From Candidatus Binatia bacterium (GTDB taxonomy: Bacteria > Desulfobacterota > Binatia > UBA12015): 64,000 nucleotides of DNA. The notes under the pieces are model-generated. The model had not been told where the DNA came from and did no database searches. It worked only from the letters and a program-made list of their open reading frames with translations. Position numbers and translations under genes: made by a program. Shown piece by piece: positions 7,505 through 16,155 of this stretch. Numbering within the stretch: the stretch's first letter is position 1; each line of letters opens with the position of its first letter. The stretch lies in the NCBI GenBank assembly GCA_036563615.1, contig DATCMB010000004.1:1-64000 (forward strand). The letters run 5' to 3'.

Positions 7505-8857
7505 TCACGGCCCTTGCAACGCGGAGCGCCTCGCGACCCGTCCGACGCGCCAGAGCGCGAGCGCCGGCACGAGCGCGATCAGCATCGCGACGGTGTAGAC
7601 GCGCCACACCTCGGTGTAGCCACCGAGGGCGTCGAACATCGCCGCCGAGAAGTGGTTCCCGGCGATCGTGCCGGCCATGCAGAACACCATGGCGACGCCC
7701 ATCAAGCGGCCGATCTGCACCGCGCCGAAGAGCTCGTTCAGCACCAGCGCGAGCAGCGCGACCGCGCTCGCGTTCATCACACCATAGACGACGGCCCAGC
7801 CGTAGTAGGTCGTGGTCCCGACCGGCAGCCACAGCACCACCGACGTCGCGGCGAGCCCGGCGACGGTCAGGACGAGCGCCGTGCGCGCCGACCAGCGCTC
7901 GGTGAACCAGCCGCACGCGACCGAGCCGAAGGCGCCGACCATCGTGCTCAGACCGTAGATCCAGGCCGCGACCTCCGGGCTGCGCCCGAGGTCGCGCTGG
8001 AAGGCCGGGAAGTGGATGCCGACCGAGGTGATGAAGGCGTAGACCAGCACGTAGGTCACGATCAGCAGCCAGAGCGCCGGCGTCGACCACGGCAGGTCGC
8101 GCAGCCGCGCGCCGTCCGACGCGGGTCGTCGCGCGCCCGCCGCCCGCTCGGCAGGCCGGTCGGAGCCGCCCTGCCCGGCCCGCGCGCTGCGCGTCTGGCC
8201 GCCGCCCTCGTCGGCGCGCAGCACGAGGTAGATCAGCGCGCCGAGCGTCAAGTATCCGGCGCCGAGCGCGCTCAGCGCGCCGCGCCAGCCGACCTCGACG
8301 AGCAGCGCCGCCGTGGTGACGTGCACGCCGCTCGTGATCAGGTTGTCGCCGCCGTTGAGCACGCCGATCGCGACGCCGCGTCGGCGCTGGAACATGCGCA
8401 GCACGAGCGCCGAGCCGGCAACGGATCCGATGCACGCCTGCCCGGGTCCGATCAGCAGGCTGATCAGGTAGAGCTCGCCGAGCGACTGCACGGACGCGAA
8501 CGCCAGCGTGCCGAGGCCCATCGCGAGCGCGCCCAGGGCCAGCACGACGCGCGCGCCGAAGCGGTCGACGAGCTGTCCCGCGAAGGGTGCGACCGCCATC
8601 AGCAGAACCATCCGGAAGTTCATCGCGGTCGCGTACTGCGTGCGCGTCCAGCCGAGGTCGTCGGTGATCGGCTTCAAGAGCGGCGACATGCCGAGCGACA
8701 GCGCCGAGTGCGCGCTGACGGCGAGCACGCCGACGGCGAGTGCGAGCCACGCGCGCCACGACTCGCCGAGGAAGCCGGGCGACGGTGGCGTGGACGCAAC
8801 GGTGCTCTGCGGCTTCGCGGACAAGGCCGTCCCGTCTACGTCCGCGACCGTTCGCAC
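7505..8857 (-). CDS. MFS transporter
   Basis: A 450-aa major facilitator with about 12 hydrophobic segments and the family loop 2-3 motif (GQLVDRFGARVVLA). The pattern of TM1-2 and the ITDDLGWTRTQYATAMN loop resembles the monocarboxylate/oxalate:formate-like branch, so an organic acid substrate is plausible but unproven. A charged loop of about 45 residues (EGGGQTRSARAG...GARLRDLPWSTP) separates the two six-helix halves. GTG 8857 is used; no ribosome site is visible, so the true start may be a few codons inside. It is divergent from the MBL gene, with a 72-bp intergenic region that probably holds both promoters. Confidence 0.85.
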   Translation of the reverse strand: MRTVADVDGTALSAKPQSTVASTPPSPGFLGESWRAWLALAVGVLAVSAHSALSLGMSPLLKPITDDLGWTRTQYATAMNFRMVLLMAVAPFAGQLVDRFGARVVLALGALAMGLGTLAFASVQSLGELYLISLLIGPGQACIGSVAGSALVLRMFQRRRGVAIGVLNGGDNLITSGVHVTTAALLVEVGWRGALSALGAGYLTLGALIYLVLRADEGGGQTRSARAGQGGSDRPAERAAGARRPASDGARLRDLPWSTPALWLLIVTYVLVYAFITSVGIHFPAFQRDLGRSPEVAAWIYGLSTMVGAFGSVACGWFTERWSARTALVLTVAGLAATSVVLWLPVGTTTYYGWAVVYGVMNASAVALLALVLNELFGAVQIGRLMGVAMVFCMAGTIAGNHFSAAMFDALGGYTEVWRVYTVAMLIALVPALALWRVGRVARRSALQGP

Positions 8858-8929
8858 GCAAACGGCACCACGCAGATGCGGGTTTGCACTGCGCGTGGCC
8901 GTTTGGTGATTTCACCCGGGAGCGGGCAC

Positions 8930-9535
8930 ATGCGGGAGATCGTCAGCGGCGTGTCCACGTGGTCACGGCTCTCGGAGCCGCACGGCTACGATTTCAACGG
9001 CTACCTGGTCCACGACGCGAGCGGCAACCTCTGCATCGACCCGGTCGCCCTCGAGCCGGACGACGCCGCCGAGATTACGCGCCGCGGCGTACGGCACATC
9101 CTGCTCACCAACCGCAACCACGTCCGCGCCGCGAACGACGTGCGCCGCGCGACCGGCGCGCGCACCGCAATCCATCCCGACGACGCCGCGTACGCGCGCA
9201 GCCAGGGCGCGGAGATCGACGACGAGCTGCACGCCGGCATGCGCTTCGGGCCGCTCGTGGTCGTCGCTGTACCCGGCAAGTCGCCCGGCGAGGTCGCGCT
9301 GCACTGGCCGGAGCGGCGCATCCTGTTCGTCGGCGACGCGGTGATCGGCAACCCGCCGGGGCACTGCTCGCTGCTGCGCGACAAGGTGATGGACGACCCG
9401 CAGCGGCTGCGGCGCAGCGTCGAGACGCTGCTCGCACTCGATTTCGACACCCTGCTCGTCGGCGACGGCACCCCGATTCTCACGGGCGCGCACGAGCGTC
9501 TCGCAGAGCTCGTCGCGACCTTCCCGCCCCGCTGA
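8930..9535 (+). CDS. MBL-fold protein with degenerate metal motif
   Basis: A 201-aa metallo-beta-lactamase-fold protein. GYLVHDASGNLCIDPV is the usual first strand pair, and PGKSPGEVALHWPERRILFVGDAV the usual second half with the metal-ligand Asp in GDAV. The canonical HxHxDH metal site is absent: the equivalent loop reads LLTNRNHVRAANDV, so only one His remains. It is therefore a variant-metal or non-catalytic member. ATG 8930 has GGGAG upstream; the frame is open far upstream but only as shadow sequence. It stops 23 bp before the acyl-CoA dehydrogenase gene and probably starts the catabolic operon MBL-ACAD-P450-ligase. Confidence 0.8.
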   Translation: MREIVSGVSTWSRLSEPHGYDFNGYLVHDASGNLCIDPVALEPDDAAEITRRGVRHILLTNRNHVRAANDVRRATGARTAIHPDDAAYARSQGAEIDDELHAGMRFGPLVVVAVPGKSPGEVALHWPERRILFVGDAVIGNPPGHCSLLRDKVMDDPQRLRRSVETLLALDFDTLLVGDGTPILTGAHERLAELVATFPPR

Positions 9536-9558
9536 CGCAACGCATCGCTGGAGGAGCC

Positions 9559-10788
9559 ATGGCGATCGATTTCACTCTGTCCCCCGAGCTCGAGCAGCTC
9601 CGGCTGCGCGTGCGCGACTTCATCGAGCGCGTCGTCAAGCCGGGCGAAGCGAAGATCGGCAACCGCGACGACATCGAGCGCGCGGAGTACATCAAGATCC
9701 TGCTCGGCATGCGCGAGGAGGCGAAGGCCGCCGGCCTCTGGCTGCCGCACATGCCCAAGGAATGGGGCGGCATGGGGCTCGGCCACGTGCAGCTCGCGAT
9801 GGTGCAGGCCGAAGCCGCGAAGAGCTCGTACGGCCCCTGGGTGCTGAACTGTCAGGCGCCCGACGAGGGCAACATGCACACGCTGCTGCATTGGGGCACG
9901 GACGAGCAGAAGGAGAAGTACCTGCGCCCGCTCTGCGAGGGCCGGGTGATGAGCTGCTTCGCGATGACCGAGCCCGAGGTCGCGGGCTCCGACCCGACGC
10001 TCATCCAGACCCGCGCCGTGCGCGAGGGCGACTACTGGGTGATCAACGGGCACAAGTGGTTCATCTCGAACGCGCGCCGCGCGAGCTTCGCGATCCTGAT
10101 CGCGCGCACCGAGGAAAACCCCGATCCGCCGCAGGCGGGCAACACCGCCTTCATCGTCGACATCCCGTCGGAGGGCTGGACGCGCGTGCGCGAGGTCGAG
10201 ACCATGCACGGCGCGACCGGGCACTCCGAGATCCTCATCGAGAACCTGCGCGTCCCGGCGAAGAACATCCTCGGCGGACGCGGCCAGGGGCATCGCCTCG
10301 GCCAGTACCGCCTGGGTCCTGCGCGGCTCGCGCACTGCATGCGCTGGATCGCGCAGGCGGAGATGGCGCTCGACATGATGGTCGACCGCTCGCTGAACCG
10401 CTTCGCGCACGGCTCGCTGCTCGCCGACAAGCAAGGAATTCAGTGGATGATCGCCGACTCCACCATGGAGCTCTACCAGGCGAAGCTCATGGTGCTGCAC
10501 GCGGCGTACAAGATCGATCGCGGCGAGGACTTCGTCTCCGAGGTGTCGATGGCGAAGCACTTCGTCGCCAACGCGCTGAACCGCATCATCGACCGCGCGA
10601 TCCAGGTGCACGGCGCGCTCGGCTACTCGACCGACACCCCGCTCGCCCACATGTACCAGCACGCGCGCTGGGCACGCTTCGCGGACGGCGCCGACGAGGT
10701 GCACCAGATGCGCATCGCGCAGCGAACCATCGCCGCCTACAAGAAGGACAAGAGCACGCGCGCGGCGACCGGCAATCTGCCGATCTGA
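9559..10788 (+). CDS. acyl-CoA dehydrogenase
   Basis: FAD-dependent acyl-CoA dehydrogenase (409 aa) that introduces the alpha-beta double bond in an acyl-CoA and passes electrons to ETF. The middle-domain flavin motif is MSCFAMTEPEVAGSDPT (about 133-149), followed by VINGHKWFISNA. The C-terminal helices include IQVHGALGYSTDTPLAHMY and a DGADEVHQMRIAQRTI tail, characteristic of the ACAD10/11-like branch. A strong GGAGGAG site precedes ATG 9559. The P450 gene starts 17 bp downstream. The context suggests oxidation of a branched or polycyclic acyl chain rather than plain fatty-acid turnover. Confidence 0.94.
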   Translation: MAIDFTLSPELEQLRLRVRDFIERVVKPGEAKIGNRDDIERAEYIKILLGMREEAKAAGLWLPHMPKEWGGMGLGHVQLAMVQAEAAKSSYGPWVLNCQAPDEGNMHTLLHWGTDEQKEKYLRPLCEGRVMSCFAMTEPEVAGSDPTLIQTRAVREGDYWVINGHKWFISNARRASFAILIARTEENPDPPQAGNTAFIVDIPSEGWTRVREVETMHGATGHSEILIENLRVPAKNILGGRGQGHRLGQYRLGPARLAHCMRWIAQAEMALDMMVDRSLNRFAHGSLLADKQGIQWMIADSTMELYQAKLMVLHAAYKIDRGEDFVSEVSMAKHFVANALNRIIDRAIQVHGALGYSTDTPLAHMYQHARWARFADGADEVHQMRIAQRTIAAYKKDKSTRAATGNLPI

Positions 10789-10805
10789 CCACCGGAGAGG
10801 ACGAC

Positions 10806-12086
10806 GTGAGCACCACCATCGAGCCGTACCCCCTCGAGGAGATCAATCTGTCGACGCCCGAGTTCTGGGCGGCGCCGTGGGAGCGGCGTGAGGCCGCGTT
10901 CGCGACGCTGCGCCGCGAGCGTCCGATCGCCTTCTTCGAGGAGCCCGAGATCCCGTTCGTGCCGAAGGGTCGCGGCTACTGGGCGATCACCAAGCACCAC
11001 GACATCCTCGAGATCAGCCGACGTCCCGAGGTCTTCTGCTCGGGTCAGGGCGCGACGTCGATCCCCGACATGCCGCCCGAGATGAACGAGTTCTTCGGCT
11101 CGATGATCAACCTCGACGACCCGCGCCACCAGCGCCTGCGCGGCATCGTGTCGCGGCGCTTCACGCCGCGCATGGTGCAGGCGGTGATGGACGACGTCGA
11201 GCGCGTGACGCAGCAGGTGCTCGACCGCGTCATCGACAAGGGCGAGGCCGAGTTCGTCAGCGAGATCGCCGCGCCGATGCCGCTCATCATCATCTGCAAC
11301 ATGATGGGCATTCCGGAGAGCCAGCATCAGCTGGTCTTCGAGAAGTCGAACATCATCCTCTCGGGCGGCGACCCGGAGTACGTCCCCCCCGGCTCGAACC
11401 CGATCCAGGTCTTCATGGAGGCGGGCGCGGCGCTCGCGGAGCTGCTGCGCGATCTCGCGCAGCACCGCGTCAAGCACCCGGGCGAGGACCTGACCTCGGC
11501 GCTGGTCAACACCTCGATCGACGGCGAGCGCCTCTCCGACGACGAGATCGCGTCCTTCTTCATCCTGCTCGCGGTCGCGGGCAACGAGACCACGCGCACC
11601 GCGATCAGCCACGGCTTCGTCGCGCTCGAGCGCAATCCCGACCAGGCGCGCATCTGGCGCGAGAACTTCGACGCCGTGGCGCCGACGGCGGTCGAGGAGA
11701 TCGTGCGCTGGGCGTCGCCGGTGATCTTCATGCGTCGCACGGTGACGCAGCCGGTCGAGCTCTCCGGGCAGAAGCTCGACACCGGCGACAAGGTGATCCT
11801 GTACTACGCGTCGGCGAACCGGGACGAGGACGTGTTCGAGGATCCCTTCCGCTTCGACGTGCGCCGCAACCCGAACCCGCACGTCGGCTTCGGCGGGCCC
11901 GGTCCGCACTTCTGCCTCGGCGCGCACCTCGCGCGCCGCGAGATCACGATCATGTTCCGCGAGCTGTTCCGCCGCCTGCCGGACATCCACAGCACCGGCG
12001 CTCCGGAGCAGCTCCTGTCCGCGTTCATCAACGGCATCAAGCGCCTGCCGGTCGCGTTCACGCCGGGCGGCGCACGCGCAGCATAG
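10806..12086 (+). CDS. cytochrome P450 (CYP125/CYP124-like)
   Basis: A 426-aa soluble class I P450. All three signatures are present: I-helix AVAGNETTRTA, K-helix ExxR in VEEIVRWASP, and the heme loop GFGGPGPHFCLGAHLAR with the thiolate Cys370. The heme-loop pattern and the length resemble the CYP125/CYP142/CYP124 group, which hydroxylates terminal methyls of sterol or isoprenoid side chains. GTG 10806 follows GGAGAGG. No ferredoxin or reductase gene is adjacent. It lies between an acyl-CoA dehydrogenase and an acyl-CoA ligase, a fitting order for hydroxylation, CoA activation and beta-oxidation of a side chain. Substrate assignment is inference. Confidence 0.93.
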   Translation: MSTTIEPYPLEEINLSTPEFWAAPWERREAAFATLRRERPIAFFEEPEIPFVPKGRGYWAITKHHDILEISRRPEVFCSGQGATSIPDMPPEMNEFFGSMINLDDPRHQRLRGIVSRRFTPRMVQAVMDDVERVTQQVLDRVIDKGEAEFVSEIAAPMPLIIICNMMGIPESQHQLVFEKSNIILSGGDPEYVPPGSNPIQVFMEAGAALAELLRDLAQHRVKHPGEDLTSALVNTSIDGERLSDDEIASFFILLAVAGNETTRTAISHGFVALERNPDQARIWRENFDAVAPTAVEEIVRWASPVIFMRRTVTQPVELSGQKLDTGDKVILYYASANRDEDVFEDPFRFDVRRNPNPHVGFGGPGPHFCLGAHLARREITIMFRELFRRLPDIHSTGAPEQLLSAFINGIKRLPVAFTPGGARAA

Positions 12087-12100
12087 AGGTACCCCGCTCC

Positions 12101-13798
12101 ATGTCCGCACCATCCATCGCCGAAGTTCATGCGATGCTGACCGCGCCGGGCGCTCCGTTCGAGATGGAGGAGCGCACGATCCGCGGCATTCCCACCCGCG
12201 TCTGGAAGAACGCTCCGCCCTCGCTGCCCGCGATCCTCGCGGGGACGAAGGCGCACGGCGACAAGACGCTGTTCGTCTACGAGGACGAGCGCTGGACGTA
12301 CGACCGCCACTTCCGCACGGTCGCGCACGTCGCGCACCTGCTGCGCTCGCGCTTCGGGATCGAGAAGGGCGACCGCGTCGCGATCGCGATGCGCAACTTC
12401 CCGGAGTGGAGCGTCGCCTTCTGGGCCGCGTCGGCGGCGGGCGCGATCGTCGTGCCGCTCAACGCCTGGTGGACCGGCCCCGAGCTCGCCTACGGGCTCC
12501 GCGACTCGGGCTCCAAGGTGCTGTTCGCCGACGCCGAGCGCCTCGACCGCCTCGAGAGCGAGCTACCGTCGCTCCCGGGGCTGCAGGTCGTCGTGGTGCG
12601 CGACGAGCGCGCGACGCCGCCCGGCGGCGCGCTGCACTTCGCGGACGTGATCGGTGAGGTGCCGGCGAACGTCGAGCTCCCCGAGGTCGCGATCGACCCC
12701 GACGACGACGCGACCATCTTCTACACGTCGGGCACGACCGGCTTTCCGAAGGGCGTGCTCGGCACCCACCGCAACATCTGCGGCAACCTGCTGAGCCTCG
12801 CCTTCGTCGTGACCCGCGGCGCGCTGCGCAGCGGCACGCCGCAGCAGCCGTCGGAGCCGGGCGCGCAGAGTGTGCACCTCGTCTCGGTGCCGTTCTTCCA
12901 CGCGACCGGCTGCCACTCGATCCTGGTCGCCAACCTCGCCGCAGGGAACCGCCTCGTGCTGATGCACAAGTGGGACGCGGGCCGCGCGCTCGAGCTCATC
13001 GAGCGCGAGCGGGTGACCAACTTCGGCGGCGTGCCGGCGATGGTCTGGCAGGTGATCGAGCACCCGGACTTCGGCAAGCGCGACCTCTCGAGCCTGCGCG
13101 GCATCGGCTACGGCGGCGCGCCGGCGGCGCCCGAGCTCGTGCGCAAGATCGACGAGCTCTTCCCCGGCCGCACGCCGAGCAACGGCTACGGCCTCACCGA
13201 GACCTCGTCGGTGACGACGATGAACGTCGGCGTCGACTACCTGCGCCACCCCGACAGCGTCGGCGTGCCGATCCCGGTGTGCGACGTGAAGGTCGTCGAC
13301 CCGGAGGGACGCGAGCTGCCGATCGGCGAGGTCGGCGAGCTGTGGATCAAGGGTCCGAACGTCGTGCGCGGCTACTTCAACAAGCCCGAGGAGACCGCGG
13401 CGTCGTTCAGCGACGGCTGGCTGCACACCGGCGACCTCGCGCGCCTCGACGAGGAGGGCTTCGTCTACCTCGTCGATCGCGCGAAGGACCTGCTGATCCG
13501 CGGCGGCGAGAACATCTCGTCGTACGAGGTCGAGTCCGCGCTCTACGAGCACCCCGCGGTCACCGACGCCGCGGTGATCGGCATCCCGCACGACGTCCTC
13601 GGCGAGGAGGTCGGCGCGGTGGTGCACACGGCGCCGGGCGCGGTCGTCACCGAGGAGGAGCTCAAGCAGCACGTCGCGCAGCGGCTCGCGGCGTTCAAGG
13701 TTCCCGTCAAGATCTGGTTCTACCCGGATCCGCTACCGCGCAATCCGGCGGGCAAGATCCTGAAGCGCGAGCTGAAGCAGCAGCTGCTGCAGTCCTAG
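12101..13798 (+). CDS. acyl-CoA synthetase (AMP-dependent ligase)
   Basis: A 565-aa ANL-superfamily ligase that adenylates a carboxylic acid and transfers it to CoA. Motifs: P-loop FYTSGTTGFPKG (about 207-218), YGLTETSS (A5), DGWLHTGDLARLDEEGFV (A7), DRAKDLLIRGGENI (A8) and the catalytic Lys in PRNPAGKILKREL (A10). ATG 12101 is 14 bp after the P450 stop. It closes the four-gene catabolic operon and is followed by a strong hairpin terminator. Substrate is not defined; the neighbours suggest a long, branched or steroid-side-chain acid. Confidence 0.93.
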   Translation: MSAPSIAEVHAMLTAPGAPFEMEERTIRGIPTRVWKNAPPSLPAILAGTKAHGDKTLFVYEDERWTYDRHFRTVAHVAHLLRSRFGIEKGDRVAIAMRNFPEWSVAFWAASAAGAIVVPLNAWWTGPELAYGLRDSGSKVLFADAERLDRLESELPSLPGLQVVVVRDERATPPGGALHFADVIGEVPANVELPEVAIDPDDDATIFYTSGTTGFPKGVLGTHRNICGNLLSLAFVVTRGALRSGTPQQPSEPGAQSVHLVSVPFFHATGCHSILVANLAAGNRLVLMHKWDAGRALELIERERVTNFGGVPAMVWQVIEHPDFGKRDLSSLRGIGYGGAPAAPELVRKIDELFPGRTPSNGYGLTETSSVTTMNVGVDYLRHPDSVGVPIPVCDVKVVDPEGRELPIGEVGELWIKGPNVVRGYFNKPEETAASFSDGWLHTGDLARLDEEGFVYLVDRAKDLLIRGGENISSYEVESALYEHPAVTDAAVIGIPHDVLGEEVGAVVHTAPGAVVTEEELKQHVAQRLAAFKVPVKIWFYPDPLPRNPAGKILKRELKQQLLQS

Positions 13799-13806
13799 AG
13801 CGAGCG

Positions 13807-13841
13807 ACGAGCGCCCGGCGTTCAGTGCGCCGGGCGCTCGT
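13807..13841. terminator. 14-bp-stem bidirectional terminator
   Basis: ACGAGCGCCCGGCG and CGCCGGGCGCTCGT form a perfect 14-bp stem with loop TTCAGTG between the convergent ligase gene (ends 13798) and secreted-protein gene (ends 13854). There is no U-tract on either side, so it is probably a GC-hairpin terminator serving both strands. The stem shares the core CGAGCGCCC with the hairpin at 51791-51827. Confidence 0.75.
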
Positions 13842-13853
13842 GCGCACCGCGCG

Positions 13854-15038
13854 TCAGCCGCCGCTCCCCACCGACGGCAGCGGCATGAAGACCACCGAGC
13901 CGTCGGGCATGATCGTCAGGTCGATGCCGACCACGCGGCACTCGGTGATGCCGAGCGTGCTCGTCTGGTAGACGCAGATCGAGCGCTCCTCCGGCAGTCC
14001 CGAGTTCGCCAGCAGCGACGGCGACGAGAAGTCGATCCCGGCGCTCTCGGCGTCGAGCTTCGAGCCCTTCGGCAACGGCACGGACTCCGTCCCGTTCTCG
14101 AGCCGCTCGTAGATCACCACCGAGCCCTCGATCATCGCCGCGTAGAGGATCCGCGCGACGAGGCCGGTCGCGATGTTCCGCCTGTAGACCTCGGCGACGC
14201 CCTGCTGACCGACGCGCAGCCCGCCGCGCAGCGCGTAGGAGAACATCTGGCGCCACGTCGACGATAGCGCGCGCGGCGCGTACTCGAGCAGCTCCGACCA
14301 GAACGCCTCCTCGGCGGCGAGCTCCGCCACCGCGGCGCGCACCGCCGCACGCGCCAGGATCAGCTCGACGCCCGCGCCGATCGTCACCACCGTGAGAATC
14401 GCCGCGCCCGCCGTGAACGCGATCTCGAGCGGGTCGCCGTGGCCGCCCGCGCCGAGCTGGATGCTGGTCTCCTTGCCGGCGCCGACCAGAGACTGGCGCA
14501 GGCTCCAGCGATCGTCGGGCGGATCGACGAGCACGAAGTGCTGGTGGCTCAGCACCTGCTGCGACTCGTCCGTCAGCACGAGGTCGAAGCCGCGCCGCGA
14601 GGTCGCGAGCTTGCAGCCGTCGAAGAGCGACGCGGAGGTCTCGCCGACGAAGAGCGCTCGCGCGGCCTTCTCGCCGACGACCGCCGGTGCGAGGCTCGCG
14701 TGCGCGTCGCGCATCGGCTGCGTCGGAACCGCGGCGAAGTCCGTGACGCCGGTCGCCGCCTTGAACGACTCGAGGAAGCCGCGATAGCCGGCGCTCGACA
14801 CCGCGTCGTTCCGATAGTGCTCGAAGTACTCGGCGATGCGGCTGTCCGTTGGTGCGTCGTCGTACCAGCACTCGCTGTCGCCCGGCGAGAAGCTGACGGT
14901 CGCGGTGTACGGCGAGAGGTTGGTGAACTGGACGACCGTGTCGATGCCGGCAAACGCCGGCGTCGCGAACGTGAAGGTCGCCACCACGAGCATGCTGGTC
15001 GCGGCGAGCCGCCGCGGAACTCTTCCGACGGTGATCAT
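13854..15038 (-). CDS. secreted protein of unknown function
   Basis: 394 aa, not recognised. A signal peptide is clear (residues 1-29, cut after TPAFA). The mature part begins with a beta-rich segment (VVQFTNLSPYTATVSFSPGD) and has single Cys residues in ECWYDD and DGCKLA. A central hydrophobic Ala/Val-rich stretch (AFTAGAAILTVVTIGAGVEL, about 190-210) could be one or two membrane helices. A Tyr-rich helical part and the C-terminal VFMPLPSVGSGG follow. A GGAGGTG site precedes ATG 15038. The start overlaps the stop of the upstream lipoprotein gene (ATGA), so the two are translationally coupled. Function unknown; a cell-envelope role is likely. Confidence 0.75.
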   Translation of the reverse strand: MITVGRVPRRLAATSMLVVATFTFATPAFAGIDTVVQFTNLSPYTATVSFSPGDSECWYDDAPTDSRIAEYFEHYRNDAVSSAGYRGFLESFKAATGVTDFAAVPTQPMRDAHASLAPAVVGEKAARALFVGETSASLFDGCKLATSRRGFDLVLTDESQQVLSHQHFVLVDPPDDRWSLRQSLVGAGKETSIQLGAGGHGDPLEIAFTAGAAILTVVTIGAGVELILARAAVRAAVAELAAEEAFWSELLEYAPRALSSTWRQMFSYALRGGLRVGQQGVAEVYRRNIATGLVARILYAAMIEGSVVIYERLENGTESVPLPKGSKLDAESAGIDFSSPSLLANSGLPEERSICVYQTSTLGITECRVVGIDLTIMPDGSVVFMPLPSVGSGG

Positions 15039-16006
15039 CGGCGCACCTCCGCGACGAACGCGACGCCGCTCGGATGGAGGAAGAGATCGCCCGCAGCGCC
15101 CGCCGCGCAGTCGGTGACGCGACCGTCGTCGTGCACCGTGCAGGTCGCGACGGTGTGCGTGTGGGCGTTGCTCACGTAGAGCACCGAGCCGTTGACCGCG
15201 ACGTCGAGCGGCCACGCGAGCGCTTCCGGATGCGCCGACTTGACGCACCCGTCGAGGCTCCCCTGCGCGCCGATGCGGCACACCGTGATCGAGTCGTCGA
15301 CGACGTTCGTCACGAAGAGCCGGCCGTCGGCGATCGTGAGCCCGGTCGGCCGGGCGAGCGTGCCGCCGGCGTCCGACGTCGTGCAGCCGCCGAGCGCGCC
15401 GGCGCTCGCGACGCAGACCTCGATCGTGCTCGCCGCCTGGTTGGCGACGAAGACGAGGCCGTCCTGCGCGGCGAGCCCGAGCGGGTTCGCGAACGTACCC
15501 GCGGGCAGCGCGCGACGACAGTTCCGCGGCGTGCCGCCAGCCGCGAGATCGCACGCGACGACCGCGCCGTCGCCGCCCGAAGCGTAGAGCACGGCGTCTG
15601 CGACGATCACGCCCATCGGCGCGACCAGCGCGCCGCCCTGCTCCGCCGTCTCGCAGTCCGTGATCCCGCCGCGGTCGTCGACGGTGCAGACGAGCACGCC
15701 GTGGTCGGCGAGGTCGGTGAGATAGGCGCGGCCCGACACCACCTCGATGCTGCCGGGAGCGTCGAGGCTCTCGACCTGCACGAGCCGGCAGGTGTCGATC
15801 GAGCCGTCGCCGAGGACGTTGCAGGTCACGACGGAATCGTCGCCGTTGCTGACGACCAGGTGTCCCTTGCCAGCGCTCGCGGCGACCGAGGTGGAGCTTG
15901 CGCCGCCCCCGCCGCAGCCGCCGACCGCGAGAGCCGCGGCGGCTGCGCACAGCGACGCCCAGCGCGCGACCCGTCGCCGCACCCAATGCTTCGCGAGAGG
16001 AGCCAT
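15035..16006 (-). CDS. beta-propeller lipoprotein
   Basis: 323 aa. ATG 16006 is chosen because an Arg-rich n-region, hydrophobic core and lipobox (AVGGC) follow at residues 1-31. The mature part is about six repeats of roughly 45 residues, each with a pattern like LYVSNAxxHTVxTCTVxxDGxxxxC, i.e. NHL/YVTN-type beta-propeller blades carrying a conserved Cys pair per blade, probably disulfides. Such proteins bind partners at the cell surface or in the periplasm. The gene is coupled by ATGA overlap to the unknown secreted protein downstream, suggesting a two-protein envelope complex. No known enzyme motif is present. Confidence 0.8.
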   Translation of the reverse strand: MAPLAKHWVRRRVARWASLCAAAAALAVGGCGGGGASSTSVAASAGKGHLVVSNGDDSVVTCNVLGDGSIDTCRLVQVESLDAPGSIEVVSGRAYLTDLADHGVLVCTVDDRGGITDCETAEQGGALVAPMGVIVADAVLYASGGDGAVVACDLAAGGTPRNCRRALPAGTFANPLGLAAQDGLVFVANQAASTIEVCVASAGALGGCTTSDAGGTLARPTGLTIADGRLFVTNVVDDSITVCRIGAQGSLDGCVKSAHPEALAWPLDVAVNGSVLYVSNAHTHTVATCTVHDDGRVTDCAAGAAGDLFLHPSGVAFVAEVRR

Positions 16007-16155
16007 TGAGCCAGGTTTTCGACCGTCGCCATGCTCGACTTGAGACGCGGGCCGCGCGCGCGGCTTGCGGCCTCGTCGGCGAGCGCCCGCCGTGCGCATT
16101 CGTCCGGCAACGCGCACGGCCGACGTCCACAGACGTCAGAGAGCGCGGGCGCCGC

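Noticed and set aside
6644..8929. Upstream extension of the MBL frame by more than 700 codons
   Set aside because: That part is antisense to the regulator and MFS genes; the real protein starts at 8930 with the domain and a ribosome site.
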